Of a DNA stretch of 64,000 nucleotides, positions 40,064-48,535 are shown one piece after another. The notes under the pieces were generated by a model that worked only from the letters and a program-made list of their open reading frames with translations, was not told the DNA's origin and ran no database searches. Made by a program: the position numbers and the translations under genes. The DNA is taken from NCBI RefSeq assembly GCF_004154955.1, contig NZ_CP011524.1, forward strand, positions 992,001-1,056,000, written 5' to 3'. The first letter of the stretch is position 1. Every line of letters starts with the position of its first letter. Source of the DNA: Intestinimonas butyriciproducens (lineage in GTDB: Bacteria; Bacillota; Clostridia; Oscillospirales; Oscillospiraceae).

Positions 40064-42187
40064 ATGCCGGAAGAAAGCATCAACATTTATATGTCGCTGG
40101 TCGACAAGGTGTCCGGCCCCCTGAGCGGCATCGGGACGAAGACAAAGGCATTCAGCAAGGAACTCCAGGAGCTGGAGCAGACTACACAGGCCTACAGCAA
40201 GATACAGGACAAGCTGTCCAAGGAGACGGTAGATTACCGGAAGAAGCTGGAGCAGTCAAGCGTGACGGTCAGAGAGGCGCGGAAGGCGTTCGCCAAGTAC
40301 AAGGACGAGGCGCATAAAGGCGCGCTGGATAAGGCGCTGGAGGAACAGGAGGAATACCGGCGCAGGCTCAAAGAGACGGAGACGGCCATGAAGAGCAACT
40401 ACGGCGCGTTGAAGTCGCTGATGGACCAGCAGCGAAAGGCGGAGAATCAGGGGGGAGAAACCAGCTTGGCAAAGGGGCTGATGTCTGCCGGCCTGGGGAA
40501 ACTGGCAAGTGATTCGCTGTCTCGTCTGGCCGGGTCAGTCCTGACCAGCGCCATAGGGGAACCACAAGCACAGTTAGTTTCCTCTATGGTTTCCGGGTTG
40601 ATATCCGGGGCGACTATGGGGGCCGTACTCGGGCCTACAGGGGCTGCCATTGGCGCGGCGGTAGGCGGCATATCAGGCGCTATATCCGGCGGGACGGAGA
40701 TTTTCAAGGCCAGGGACGACGCATTCAAGAGCTACTACGGAGAATTGTACAGCTCGGCGGGGGAACGGCACGCGGCGGAGCTGGAGAGCGGGTCGGGGAT
40801 CGCGTCGGGCCGGGAGACGGACCTCATTTCGTTCTCCACCCTGTTCGGGAGCCGGGAGACGGCAAATACGTACCTGTCGGGGCTTGTGAACATGGCCAAC
40901 ACCACGCCCTTCCTCTACGACGACCTGACGGCCATGAGCAAGACGCTGGCCACCTTCGGATACGATGCGGAGAGCATTCTGCCGGTGCTGTCCACCATAG
41001 GCGACGCAGGGGCGGCGCTGGGCATGAGCACCAGCGCTATGACCACGGTGGCCCAGGCCCTGGGACAGATGAAGTCCAGCGACAAGGCGACGCTGGAGTA
41101 CCTGAACATCCTCAACGGCCGCGGTATCGGCGCGGTGGGGATACTGGCCGAGGCGAAGGGAAAGAGCCGGGGGGAGATCTACAATATGATCTCCAAGGGA
41201 CAGATCGCCGGGACGGAGGCGGTGGAGATCATCCTGTCGGCCCTGACGGACGGATTCTCCGGCGCGATGGAGGAGCAGAGCAAAACCTTCGCGGGGCGGA
41301 GCTCCACGCTGGAGGGCTGGGAGCAGGAGATGGCCAACGCCCAGGGCGAGGCGTACAACACGCTGCGCAGCGAGGGGAAACAGCGGCAGATCGACTACTA
41401 TGCGGGCATCACCGACGAGCTGTCCGGACTCAACGCCATGATCGGCGCGGGAGAGGCCGCCCAGGAGAACCTGAAGGAGCAATATCTGCGGGAGGCGATG
41501 ACCACGCTGCTGACCGGAAAGGGGGGAAGCCTGTACAAGGGGGAACAGGCGGAGACGCTGGCCCGGCTGCACGAGGAGTACACCGCGCTGGCGGCGGCGT
41601 TCCAGGACGCGAGCGAGGAGGAAAAGATCACGCTGGGCGAAAAGGCGGACTCCCTCAAAAGTCAGGCGGAGGCCCTGGCGGAGGGGGCGTTCGACGCCAG
41701 CGGCGAAATGCAGGAGGTCAGGGACGTGGAGCTGGAGCTGATCTCAGCCATCCGGGAGAACACGCTGGCGCTGGGCGAGGCGGCCTACCTGGGGGATTAC
41801 GAGAAGCAGCAGGAGCTGTCTGTGGGGAGGGGAGGCGCGTATATCGACTCCCTTGACCTTCAGGAGCAGGCGGCGGGCATCCGGGAGTCCGTGGACCGCT
41901 TCACCGGACCGGGATACAACGGGCCCTTCGACGTGGACCCTGCGAACTGGAGCGCCCACGCCTGGGGGCTGGGCTATGTGCCCTACGACAACTTTCCTGC
42001 ACTGCTGCACCAGGGGGAACGGGTGCTGACGGCGTCCCAGGCCCGCGCGGCGGATCAGGGGGCTGGTCCCCGGGTGCAGGTGACGGTGACGGGAAACAGC
42101 TTTTACGGCTCGGACAAGGACCTGGAGGACCGTGTGGCCCGGCGGGTGGCGTCCGAGGTGGTACGGGCAGTGGAACTGGGGGTATAG
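40064..42187 (+). CDS. Tail tape measure protein
   Basis: A 707-residue protein that sets tail length. The N-terminal third is coiled coil (SKELQELEQTTQAYSKIQDKLS..., RRRLKETETAMKSN). A Gly/Ala-rich hydrophobic stretch (about 155-225, VSGLISGATMGAVLGPTGAA) follows, then the phage tape-measure core with FSTLFGSRETANTYLSGLVNMANTTPFLYDDL. The C-terminus ends in a hub-like part. At the commonly used 0.15 nm per residue it predicts a tail near 105 nm. AGAGGAGGCGAG is its ribosome site. It is short compared with siphophage tape measures and typical for contractile tailocins. Confidence 0.93.
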   Translation: MPEESINIYMSLVDKVSGPLSGIGTKTKAFSKELQELEQTTQAYSKIQDKLSKETVDYRKKLEQSSVTVREARKAFAKYKDEAHKGALDKALEEQEEYRRRLKETETAMKSNYGALKSLMDQQRKAENQGGETSLAKGLMSAGLGKLASDSLSRLAGSVLTSAIGEPQAQLVSSMVSGLISGATMGAVLGPTGAAIGAAVGGISGAISGGTEIFKARDDAFKSYYGELYSSAGERHAAELESGSGIASGRETDLISFSTLFGSRETANTYLSGLVNMANTTPFLYDDLTAMSKTLATFGYDAESILPVLSTIGDAGAALGMSTSAMTTVAQALGQMKSSDKATLEYLNILNGRGIGAVGILAEAKGKSRGEIYNMISKGQIAGTEAVEIILSALTDGFSGAMEEQSKTFAGRSSTLEGWEQEMANAQGEAYNTLRSEGKQRQIDYYAGITDELSGLNAMIGAGEAAQENLKEQYLREAMTTLLTGKGGSLYKGEQAETLARLHEEYTALAAAFQDASEEEKITLGEKADSLKSQAEALAEGAFDASGEMQEVRDVELELISAIRENTLALGEAAYLGDYEKQQELSVGRGGAYIDSLDLQEQAAGIRESVDRFTGPGYNGPFDVDPANWSAHAWGLGYVPYDNFPALLHQGERVLTASQARAADQGAGPRVQVTVTGNSFYGSDKDLEDRVARRVASEVVRAVELGV

Positions 42188-42189
42188 GG

Positions 42190-42951
42190 ATGGCGCGGCA
42201 ATTTATCTTCAAGGACACGGAGACGGGGCGGGAGCTGGTGCTGCCGGTGACGCCCGGGAGCTATGACGTCGAGCACGGGCGGAAGGCGGCGGGGATTACG
42301 ATGCAGGAGTCGGGGGACGTGAACCTGCCGGGTCCTGCGGTGCTGCTGGACACGGAGCTTACCTGCCTGCTGCCCGCCCAGGGGTATCCCTTCAACCAGC
42401 CGGGCGCGGGGACGAACCCGTGGGTATACCTGGAGCAGTTGGAGAAATGGAGCGACGCGGGGACGGTGCTGCGGTTCGTGGTGTCCGGGACGCCGGTGAA
42501 CGCGGCGGTGCTGCTGGACCCGATCCGTTACCGGGAGCAGGACGGGACAGGGGACCTCTACTGCACGATCCCGCTGCGGGGCTACCGCGCGCTGGCGGTG
42601 GAGACGACGGAAAGCCGCCGGACGGGGAACGGGGCGCGGACGGTGGAGGCGGAGCCGGAGCGGTCGGAGACGTACACGGTGGCGGCGGGGGACACGCTGT
42701 CGGCCATCTGCCGGAGGTTCTACGGCGACGCGTCGCTGTACGGGCGCCTGGCGGCGGCCAACGGGATCGCCAACCCCAACCTCATCCACCCCGGTCAGGT
42801 GCTCAAGCTGCCCGCCCGGGAGGAGCTGCCGGCGGCGGCGACGCCCTCCCGGTCCCAGAAAGCGGCGGCGGCCACGGTATATGGGCGGGACCCGGAGACG
42901 GGCAAATCCTATCTGAACCTCTCCCGGGACAAGCTGCTGGAGATCATGTGA
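42190..42951 (+). CDS. LysM-domain baseplate/tail protein (XkdP-like)
   Basis: A 253-residue protein. The N-terminal part resembles the gp53/XkdP baseplate hub connector (FIFKDTETGRELVLPVTPGSYDV), and a LysM domain follows at about 160-205 (ESYTVAAGDTLSAICRRFYGD...NPNLIHPGQVLKLP). LysM would bind peptidoglycan and help the tail pass the wall. It begins 2 nt after the tape measure stop. Confidence 0.88.
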   Translation: MARQFIFKDTETGRELVLPVTPGSYDVEHGRKAAGITMQESGDVNLPGPAVLLDTELTCLLPAQGYPFNQPGAGTNPWVYLEQLEKWSDAGTVLRFVVSGTPVNAAVLLDPIRYREQDGTGDLYCTIPLRGYRALAVETTESRRTGNGARTVEAEPERSETYTVAAGDTLSAICRRFYGDASLYGRLAAANGIANPNLIHPGQVLKLPAREELPAAATPSRSQKAAAATVYGRDPETGKSYLNLSRDKLLEIM

Positions 42952-42961
42952 GGAGGCCGTC

Positions 42962-43963
42962 ATGGAGGAAAAGCTGAAGCTGCTGATCACCCCGCCGGAG
43001 GGAGGGACCCGGGAGGCGGCGGCGCTGTGCCGGAGCGTTACGTGGGGCGGGAGCTACGACCAGGCGGCGCGGACGCTGGACTTCCCGCTGCTGGTGTGCC
43101 CGGAGGACAAGCGCCTACCCGCAGTGGACTGCCCTCCCGGGAGCCGGGTACAGTTCTACCGGGGGGAGACGCTGCTCTTCGACGGCTTTGTGTTCTCCCG
43201 GCAGCGGGACACGCTGTCCAACACGGTGGAGGTGTCCTGTGCGGACCGGGGGCTGTACTTAAAGCGGAACCAGGGGGCGTACCGCTTCCGGGGCCAGACC
43301 CCTGAGGGCATCACGGGGCGGGTGGCGGCGGACTTCGGGCTGACGGTGGGGAGCCTGGCCCGGACGGGGACGGCGATCAGCCGGAATTTTCCCGGGGTGA
43401 GCCTGTACCAGATCATCCAGACGGCGTACACCCAGGCGTCAGCCGCCACCGGGGGGCGGTATATGGTGCGGTTCCGGGGCGAGGCGCTGGAGGTGATCGA
43501 AAAAAAGCAGGGGGAGCGGACCCTGGCGCTGCGGCCGGGGTCCAACCTCATCAGCCTGACGGCCACGGACAGCGTGGAGAGCCTGGTGAACCGGGTGCAG
43601 ATCCTGAGCAGGGACGGCACGGCCAAGGGGAGCCCTGTGGAGGACGGGGCGTCCATCGCGCGGTACGGCCTGTTCCAGCAGATGGTGACGGAGCGCAGCG
43701 GGAAGGACGCGGCGGCGGAGGCAAGGAAGCTGCTGGAGGACAACGCCCCGGCGCAGAAGATCACGGCGCAGGTGCGGGGGAACCCGGCGCTCATCGCCGG
43801 GGAGTGCGCGGTGCTCCAGGAGCCGGTGACGGGGCTGTACGGCCTGTGCTGGATCGACAGCGACACTCACACCTGGAAGGGCGGGACCTACACCGCCAAG
43901 CTGGTGCTGAATTTCCGCAGCATCATGGACGAGCAGGAGGCGGGACGGCTGCCGGACGCCTGA
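42962..43963 (+). CDS. Late-control gpD-like baseplate hub protein (XkdQ-like)
   Basis: A 333-residue protein of the XkdQ/gpD type that forms the baseplate hub under the tube. It has VTWGGSYDQAARTLDFPLLV, then a beta-rich Tudor-like core (FYRGETLLFDGFVFSRQRDTLSNTVEV) and YLKRNQGAYRF. Start ATG follows GAGGAGG. It is followed by a 332-nt non-coding gap with strong hairpins before the next baseplate gene. Confidence 0.85.
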   Translation: MEEKLKLLITPPEGGTREAAALCRSVTWGGSYDQAARTLDFPLLVCPEDKRLPAVDCPPGSRVQFYRGETLLFDGFVFSRQRDTLSNTVEVSCADRGLYLKRNQGAYRFRGQTPEGITGRVAADFGLTVGSLARTGTAISRNFPGVSLYQIIQTAYTQASAATGGRYMVRFRGEALEVIEKKQGERTLALRPGSNLISLTATDSVESLVNRVQILSRDGTAKGSPVEDGASIARYGLFQQMVTERSGKDAAAEARKLLEDNAPAQKITAQVRGNPALIAGECAVLQEPVTGLYGLCWIDSDTHTWKGGTYTAKLVLNFRSIMDEQEAGRLPDA

Positions 43964-43973
43964 GAGGGCGCGG

Positions 43974-44112
43974 AGGGCCCGCCCTCCGGGGGGCCCCTTT
44001 CTTCCCGAAGAAAGGGGCCGGAAAGAAGGGCCAAAGAGGGGGATTTCGATCTTCCCCCTCTTTGGAATCTCCCCTTTTAAAAACGACCAATCAGGGGGGC
44101 CTCGGCCCCCCT
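43974..44112 (+). other. Cluster of strong hairpins inside the tail operon
   Basis: Part of the 332-nt gene-free gap after the XkdQ-like gene. In order: GGAGGGC/GCCCTCC near 43974-43988; a 13-bp stem 43992-44004/44007-44019; a 13-bp stem 44031-44043/44053-44065; and a 9-bp GC stem 44093-44101/44104-44112. None is followed by a T tract, so transcription may pass through. They could be RNase stops, attenuators or remnants of repeats. Confidence 0.6.
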
Positions 44113-44204
44113 ATTGGAGACACCCCCAGGAGCTCTTCTCCAGCGGCGTGGGCAAGCCGTCGGGAGAGGTCACAAAGGCCCCCACAAAGCCGCGCAGCTT
44201 TGTG

Positions 44205-44280
44205 GGGAGAGGACGAGCAAGGGAATGGAGCGAGAAATCGCCGCAGGCGGTTGTGAGCGAAATGGACTTTGCGAGGACGA
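44205..44280 (+). repeat. Tail-cluster repeat R, copy 2
   Basis: The left block 44205-44232 matches 26 of 28 bases of copy 1 at 37261-37288. The right block 44255-44280 matches 23 of 26 bases of 37311-37336. The middle differs in sequence but both form a hairpin (here TCGCCGCAGGCGG). It is preceded by a CCCCACAAAGC/GCTTTGTGGGG hairpin. A shorter GTTGCGAGGACG copy follows directly, and the DUF2577 gene starts 16 nt after the right block. Confidence 0.6.
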
Positions 44281-44295
44281 GGAGGTTGCGAGGAC

Positions 44296-44571
44296 GTGGA
44301 GGATAATCCTTATCAGCGGCTGGCGCGAATCTTTACGCCCGGGGCGGAGGAGGGGTCGCTGTGCCTGGGGACGGTGGCGTCCTGGCCGGACCAGGACCAC
44401 CCGACCCGGCCCCACCGGGTGATCGCCGGGGGGACGTCCCAGGAGCGGGAAGACCTGCTCTCGTCGCCGGGACTGCTGCCCTATGGTCTGGCGGCGGGAG
44501 ACCAGGTGGTGCTCCTGCCCATTGAGGAGAACCAGCGGTATATCATTCTGTGCAAGGCGGTGAAGGTATGA
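44296..44571 (+). CDS. Baseplate protein, DUF2577/XkdR-like
   Basis: A 91-residue protein of the XkdR-type baseplate family. It starts with GTG at 44296 (MEDNPYQRLARIF), with AGGAGG 10 nt upstream. The short OB-like fold has LLPYGLAAGDQVVLLPIEENQRYIIL near the C-terminus. The upstream continuation of the frame is repeat R and is not included. It sits between the gpD-like hub and the DUF2634 protein, as in PBSX. Confidence 0.82.
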   Translation: MEDNPYQRLARIFTPGAEEGSLCLGTVASWPDQDHPTRPHRVIAGGTSQEREDLLSSPGLLPYGLAAGDQVVLLPIEENQRYIILCKAVKV

Positions 44572-44725
44572 GCCGCAGGCACCGGCGAAGCCGGGACGCG
44601 CTTAGAGCGCGCACAGGCATTTTGCCGCAGGCAAAATCTTGGCGCAGGGCGGATCCACTCCGCCCGAGCAGGTCAAAGGAAGATGGGGCCCCCGCACGGC
44701 GGGAGCCGTGTGGGGAGGTGAAGGT

Positions 44726-45154
44726 ATGAGTACGACATTGTTCCCCGTGGTGCAGCCGGAGGCAGTCCGGACCGGGACGGCGCTTCCGCTGTGCCGGGAG
44801 GTCAAATGGGACTACGACGGGAACCGGCCCGTGTTCCGCAACGGAGAACCGGAGACGGTGGAGGGCGCGGAGGCGGTACGGGTCTGGGCCTGGCTGGCCC
44901 TGCACACCACCCGGTTCCGGCATGAGATTTACTCCCGGGCCTACGGGACGGAGCTGGAGAACCTGATGGGACAGCCGTACACCGAGGCGCTGAAGCAGTC
45001 CGAGGCCCAGCGGTACGTGCGGGAGGCCCTGGAGATCAACCCCTACATCAGCGCCGTGGAGGACGTGGGCGTGGACTTCGACGACGGGCGGCTGTCCATC
45101 TCCTGCACGGTGCGGACCATTTATGGAACAAGCGAGGTGAGATTACATGTTTGA
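44726..45154 (+). CDS. Baseplate wedge protein, DUF2634/XkdS-like
   Basis: A 142-residue relative of gp25/XkdS with the characteristic C-terminal VWAWLALHTTRFRHEIYSRAYG...LENLMGQPYTEALKQSEAQR. Such proteins couple the sheath to the baseplate. Start ATG at 44726 follows GGGGAGGTG; the longer frame from 44639 crosses hairpins and is excluded. The last 8 bases overlap the next gene. Confidence 0.88.
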   Translation: MSTTLFPVVQPEAVRTGTALPLCREVKWDYDGNRPVFRNGEPETVEGAEAVRVWAWLALHTTRFRHEIYSRAYGTELENLMGQPYTEALKQSEAQRYVREALEINPYISAVEDVGVDFDDGRLSISCTVRTIYGTSEVRLHV

Positions 45155-46190
45155 AGATATCACACCTGAGAGCATCAAGGCAGCCATCCTGGCGGAGGCC
45201 GGGGAGAGCCTGGAGACCCGTGAGGGGAGCTTTCTGGACTCCATGGCGGGGCCCGCCGCGCTGGAGATCTGGAAGGTCTACCAGGCGATGAACGCGGTGG
45301 TGTCCATCGCCTTCGTGGACGAGAGCTCGGGGGGCTACCTGGACCTGGAGGGGGCCAAGTACGGCATCACCCGGAAGCCGGGCGCCAAAGCACGGTGTAC
45401 CATGACCCTCACCGGCACGGCGGGGGCGACGGTACCGGCGGGGACGGTGTTCGTCACGCCGGGCGGGCTGGAGTTCGCCCTGACGGAGGCGGTGGTCCTC
45501 ACCGGGAGCGGCGACGCGGGAACGGCGGAGGCGGCGGAGGTGGGCGGAGCGTACAACGTGGAGGCGGGGGAGCTGTCTCAGATGGTGGCGACACTGCCGG
45601 GGCTGTCCTCCTGGACCAACGGCCCCGCCGCCGGCGGCACGGACCCGGAGAGCGACGGGGCCCTCTATGGGCGCATCCACGCCTACCTGAGCCGCCCGGC
45701 CACCTCCGGAAACGCCTACCACTACGAGCAGTGGGCGCTGGAGGTGGCGGGCGTGGGCGCCGCGAGGGTATTCCCCCTGTGGAACGGCGCGGGGACGGTC
45801 AAGGTGGTGCTGGTGGACGGCGGCATGGAGCCCGCCTCGGCGGAGATCGTGGCGGCGGTACAGGCCCACATCGAGGCGAACCGGCCCATCGGGGCCACGG
45901 TGACGGTGGCGGCGGCCGCGCCGCTGAGCATCAACGTGACGGCGGCGGTGACGCTGGATGGGAGCGCCCCCCTCAGCCAGGTCAAGACGGAGTTTGAGGC
46001 GGCGCTGGACACCTATCTCATGGAGCTGGCCTTCTCGGCCTCCACCCTGCGGTATAACCAGGTGGCCTATCTGCTGCTGAGCATCCCGGGAGTGTCCGAT
46101 TTTACGGCGCTGACGATCAACGGCGGCACGGGCAACGTGAGCATCGGGGATGAGCAGGTGCCCGTGAAAGGGACGGTGACGCTGACGTGA
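45147..46190 (+). CDS. Baseplate J-like protein
   Basis: A 347-residue gpJ-family wedge protein (XkdT type) that frames the baseplate. Features: ITPESIKAAILAEAGESLETREGSFL, SGGYLDLEGAKYGITRKPGAKA, the variable beta domain, and NANQ-less C-terminal region with YNQVAYLLLSIPGVSDFTALTI. It overlaps the preceding gene and shares GTGA with the next one, which implies coupled translation. Confidence 0.92.
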   Translation: MFEDITPESIKAAILAEAGESLETREGSFLDSMAGPAALEIWKVYQAMNAVVSIAFVDESSGGYLDLEGAKYGITRKPGAKARCTMTLTGTAGATVPAGTVFVTPGGLEFALTEAVVLTGSGDAGTAEAAEVGGAYNVEAGELSQMVATLPGLSSWTNGPAAGGTDPESDGALYGRIHAYLSRPATSGNAYHYEQWALEVAGVGAARVFPLWNGAGTVKVVLVDGGMEPASAEIVAAVQAHIEANRPIGATVTVAAAAPLSINVTAAVTLDGSAPLSQVKTEFEAALDTYLMELAFSASTLRYNQVAYLLLSIPGVSDFTALTINGGTGNVSIGDEQVPVKGTVTLT

Positions 46191-46720
46191 AACTGATTGG
46201 CTATCTGCCGGACTTCTACGCCGCCTCGCCCCAGATCGCGGCCCTCCAGGGGGCGCTGGAGCAGCAGACCGAGGCCCTGTGGACGGCGGAGAACGGGCTC
46301 ATCGATCAACTGGACGTTAACAAGGCCACCTGGGGACTGTCCTGCTGGGAGGCGTCCCTGGGGCTGGATGTGGACGTGTCCCGCCCCGACGCCTACCGGC
46401 GAACCCGCATCCTCTCCAAGCTGCGGGGGCAGGGCGCCACCACCGTGGCCATGATCCAGAACGTGGCCGAGAGCTTCTACAACGGCCAGGTGGCGGTGGA
46501 GGAGCAGCCGGAGGCATACCGTTTCGACATTAGATTCCTGAGCAGCATCGGGGTGCCGCCCAACCTGGACGACCTGTCGGCAGCCCTGGAGGAGATCAAG
46601 CCCGCGCACCTGGCATACGACTACATCATCCTCTACCGGACTTGGGGAGAGCTGGAGGAGAAGACCTGGGGAGAGCTGGAGAGCCGGACCTGGGATGAGA
46701 TTTTAGGAGGTGAGCTCTGA
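46187..46720 (+). CDS. Tail protein, DUF2313/XkdU-like (gpI type)
   Basis: A 177-residue protein that joins the baseplate to fibres. The N-terminal MKLIGYLPDFYAASPQIAALQGALE and the C-terminal AHLAYDYIILYRTWGELEEK are usual for the family. The end carries three tandem units of about nine residues built on TWGELE (YRTWGELEEKTWGELESRTWDEIL). It begins with GTG in the GTGA overlap. Confidence 0.87.
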   Translation: MKLIGYLPDFYAASPQIAALQGALEQQTEALWTAENGLIDQLDVNKATWGLSCWEASLGLDVDVSRPDAYRRTRILSKLRGQGATTVAMIQNVAESFYNGQVAVEEQPEAYRFDIRFLSSIGVPPNLDDLSAALEEIKPAHLAYDYIILYRTWGELEEKTWGELESRTWDEILGGEL

Positions 46721-46721
46721 G

Positions 46722-47588
46722 ATGGAGCAGACAACGAATTATGGCCTCAATAAGCCGGGCGGCAGCGACTATGCCAGGATCGACGCGCTCAACGCCAATA
46801 TGGACGCCGTCGACGCGGCGCTGAAGGACCTGGAGGAGAGCAAGGCGGAGGGGGCGGCGCTGGCGGCGCACGAAGCGGACGGAGTGAAGCACGTCGGCGC
46901 GGCGGAACGGACGGCGTGGAACGCCAAGGCGGACGGGGCGTCCACCAGCGCGCACATCTCCAACACCAACAACCCCCATGGGGTGACGGCGGCCCAGGTG
47001 GGGGCGCTCCCCCTGTCGGGCGGAACGCTGACGGGAAACCTTGATATTGCCAAAACCATAGCAAGCGTGGTCTTAAGGACTGGAGACTCGTCAAACCGCC
47101 TGTCAGGCCGCCTGATGAAAAACGCAAATGTAGAGGGCACTGTAGACGATGGGCTATATCTGACAGATTATGGCGCTGACGGCGCTGAGGCCACGCTAAA
47201 GATACAAGGGGGCCAGCAGCGGCTGCGGATCAAGTTGGGCGGCACGGATTATGCCGTGTATCATGAGGGGAGCAAGCCTACCCCGGCGGACATCGGGGCG
47301 GCGGTGAAGTACCGGTATACGGCGACGATCCCCACCGGAACATGGACGGAGGTATCCGGGGGCGGGTACTACAAGGACGTCACAGTATCTGGTATTACGG
47401 CGGCCATGACTCCCTGCGTGGGCGTGGTGCAGACCTCTGATGTCGTCGCCTCGGAGCTTATGGTGGAGGAGTTCGCCAACAACATTCGCAGGATCGAGAC
47501 TATGGCTGGCAAAATCCGGGTCTACACCAGGACCGACGGCGCAGCTCCGTCCGTCAATATACCGATCCAGCTCGTGGGCACGGTGTGA
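46722..47588 (+). CDS. Tail fibre protein
   Basis: A 288-residue fibre. It opens with the clostridial fibre start MEQTTNYGLNKPGGSDYARIDALNANMDAVD, has NTNNPHGVTAAQVGALPLSGGTLTGNL, the modular fibre linker, and ends with a beta-rich tip that may bind a surface ligand. ATG at 46722 was chosen because TAGGAGG lies 11 nt upstream; the upstream GTG at 46710 overlaps that site. It begins the first of two fibre cassettes. Confidence 0.88.
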   Translation: MEQTTNYGLNKPGGSDYARIDALNANMDAVDAALKDLEESKAEGAALAAHEADGVKHVGAAERTAWNAKADGASTSAHISNTNNPHGVTAAQVGALPLSGGTLTGNLDIAKTIASVVLRTGDSSNRLSGRLMKNANVEGTVDDGLYLTDYGADGAEATLKIQGGQQRLRIKLGGTDYAVYHEGSKPTPADIGAAVKYRYTATIPTGTWTEVSGGGYYKDVTVSGITAAMTPCVGVVQTSDVVASELMVEEFANNIRRIETMAGKIRVYTRTDGAAPSVNIPIQLVGTV

Positions 47589-47601
47589 GGAGGGTGGGGG
47601 T

Positions 47602-48036
47602 ATGAGCGATTGTATTTTGCCGGTGATGGGTGACAATTTGTCGACCAAGCTGTGCAGCGGGAAGAAACTTCGAAAGGTAATCGACGCGACCTGCACCTCC
47701 ACATCTTTTAGAGACTTTACGTTCAGCGGAATTACTGCGGCGGAATTGAAATCCCTGCTTATCGGGAGCCCAATATTGATGATGGCATGCGAGTCAACTG
47801 ACTATTACATCACAGTTTTTGGAGCTGCGGCGGGAGTAACAGATTCAGCTACATCAGCACAATTTTATGCATCAGGGCTGAATGTAACCAAATCCAATGC
47901 GGCAAGCACTGGATACACGGGAAGTTTCTTTTCCGTCACCTTTGATACGCTTTTGGTGAGGCACACCTATAGCAACGGTTCTCGCGTTCCCTATGGCATC
48001 GATGGGACGGCGGCTAAATTTTATGTTTTTAACTGA
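47602..48036 (+). CDS. Fibre-associated protein, unknown function
   Basis: A 144-residue protein without recognised family, lower in GC than most tail genes. It opens MSDCILPVMGDNLSTKLCSG, has SGITAAELKSLLIGSPILMM and a beta-rich C-terminal half ending YVFN. GAGGAGGGTGGGG precedes the ATG. It may be a receptor-binding or fibre-tip protein, given its place. Confidence 0.65.
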   Translation: MSDCILPVMGDNLSTKLCSGKKLRKVIDATCTSTSFRDFTFSGITAAELKSLLIGSPILMMACESTDYYITVFGAAAGVTDSATSAQFYASGLNVTKSNAASTGYTGSFFSVTFDTLLVRHTYSNGSRVPYGIDGTAAKFYVFN

Positions 48037-48048
48037 GGAGGGTGGAGC

Positions 48049-48432
48049 ATGATCTTAAAAACCAATGGCCAGGAGGCGGAACTGCTGTCCTTTGTCCCTG
48101 GCGCACAGATGGTATGTCTGGAGACGGCGGAGCCGGTGGAACTGGGAGAGAGCCTGGAGGTGTGGACCGAGCTGGAGGACGGGCCTTTCCTGCTGGCCTC
48201 CTATACCGTGGCCGACTGGCTGCGGGTGGGACAGACGGGCGGATCGATCTGCCTGACACAGCTCCCCGTCCCGGAGCCCACCCCTGAGCCCGAGCCGGAG
48301 CCGGACGCGCTCACCCAGACCCAGCTTGCCGTGGCGGAGCTGGCACAGGTGGTCGAGGACAACAACACTGCAGCGCAGCTCGCCATCGCGGAGCTTGCCG
48401 AGGCGCTGCTGGGAGGTGAGACGAATGGCTAA
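48049..48432 (+). CDS. Fibre cassette protein with Pro-Glu linker
   Basis: A 127-residue protein. The N-terminal 80 residues are beta-rich (TNGQEAELLSFVPGAQMVCLE). A PEPTPEPEPEPD linker follows, and the last 40 residues form an Ala-rich helix (LAVAELAQVVEDNNTAAQLA). It resembles small proteins next to fibres in clostridial prophages. Its last bases overlap the next start. Confidence 0.7.
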   Translation: MILKTNGQEAELLSFVPGAQMVCLETAEPVELGESLEVWTELEDGPFLLASYTVADWLRVGQTGGSICLTQLPVPEPTPEPEPEPDALTQTQLAVAELAQVVEDNNTAAQLAIAELAEALLGGETNG

Positions 48433-48535
48433 GCTGTACGCGGACTTGATTCAAAAGGGGCTCAAGACCATCGACGACGTGCCCCTGCGCTGGCGGGACG
48501 AGGTCCAGGCGCTGCTGGAGGAGGCGCAGGCATGA
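48425..48535 (+). CDS. XkdX-like small tail protein
   Basis: A 36-residue protein, [19 protein letters not shown] then [17 protein letters not shown]. Short proteins of this kind (XkdX family) follow fibre genes in PBSX-type clusters. Its start overlaps the previous stop and its stop overlaps the next start (ATGA). Confidence 0.7.
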   Translation: MAKLYADLIQKGLKTIDDVPLRWRDEVQALLEEAQA

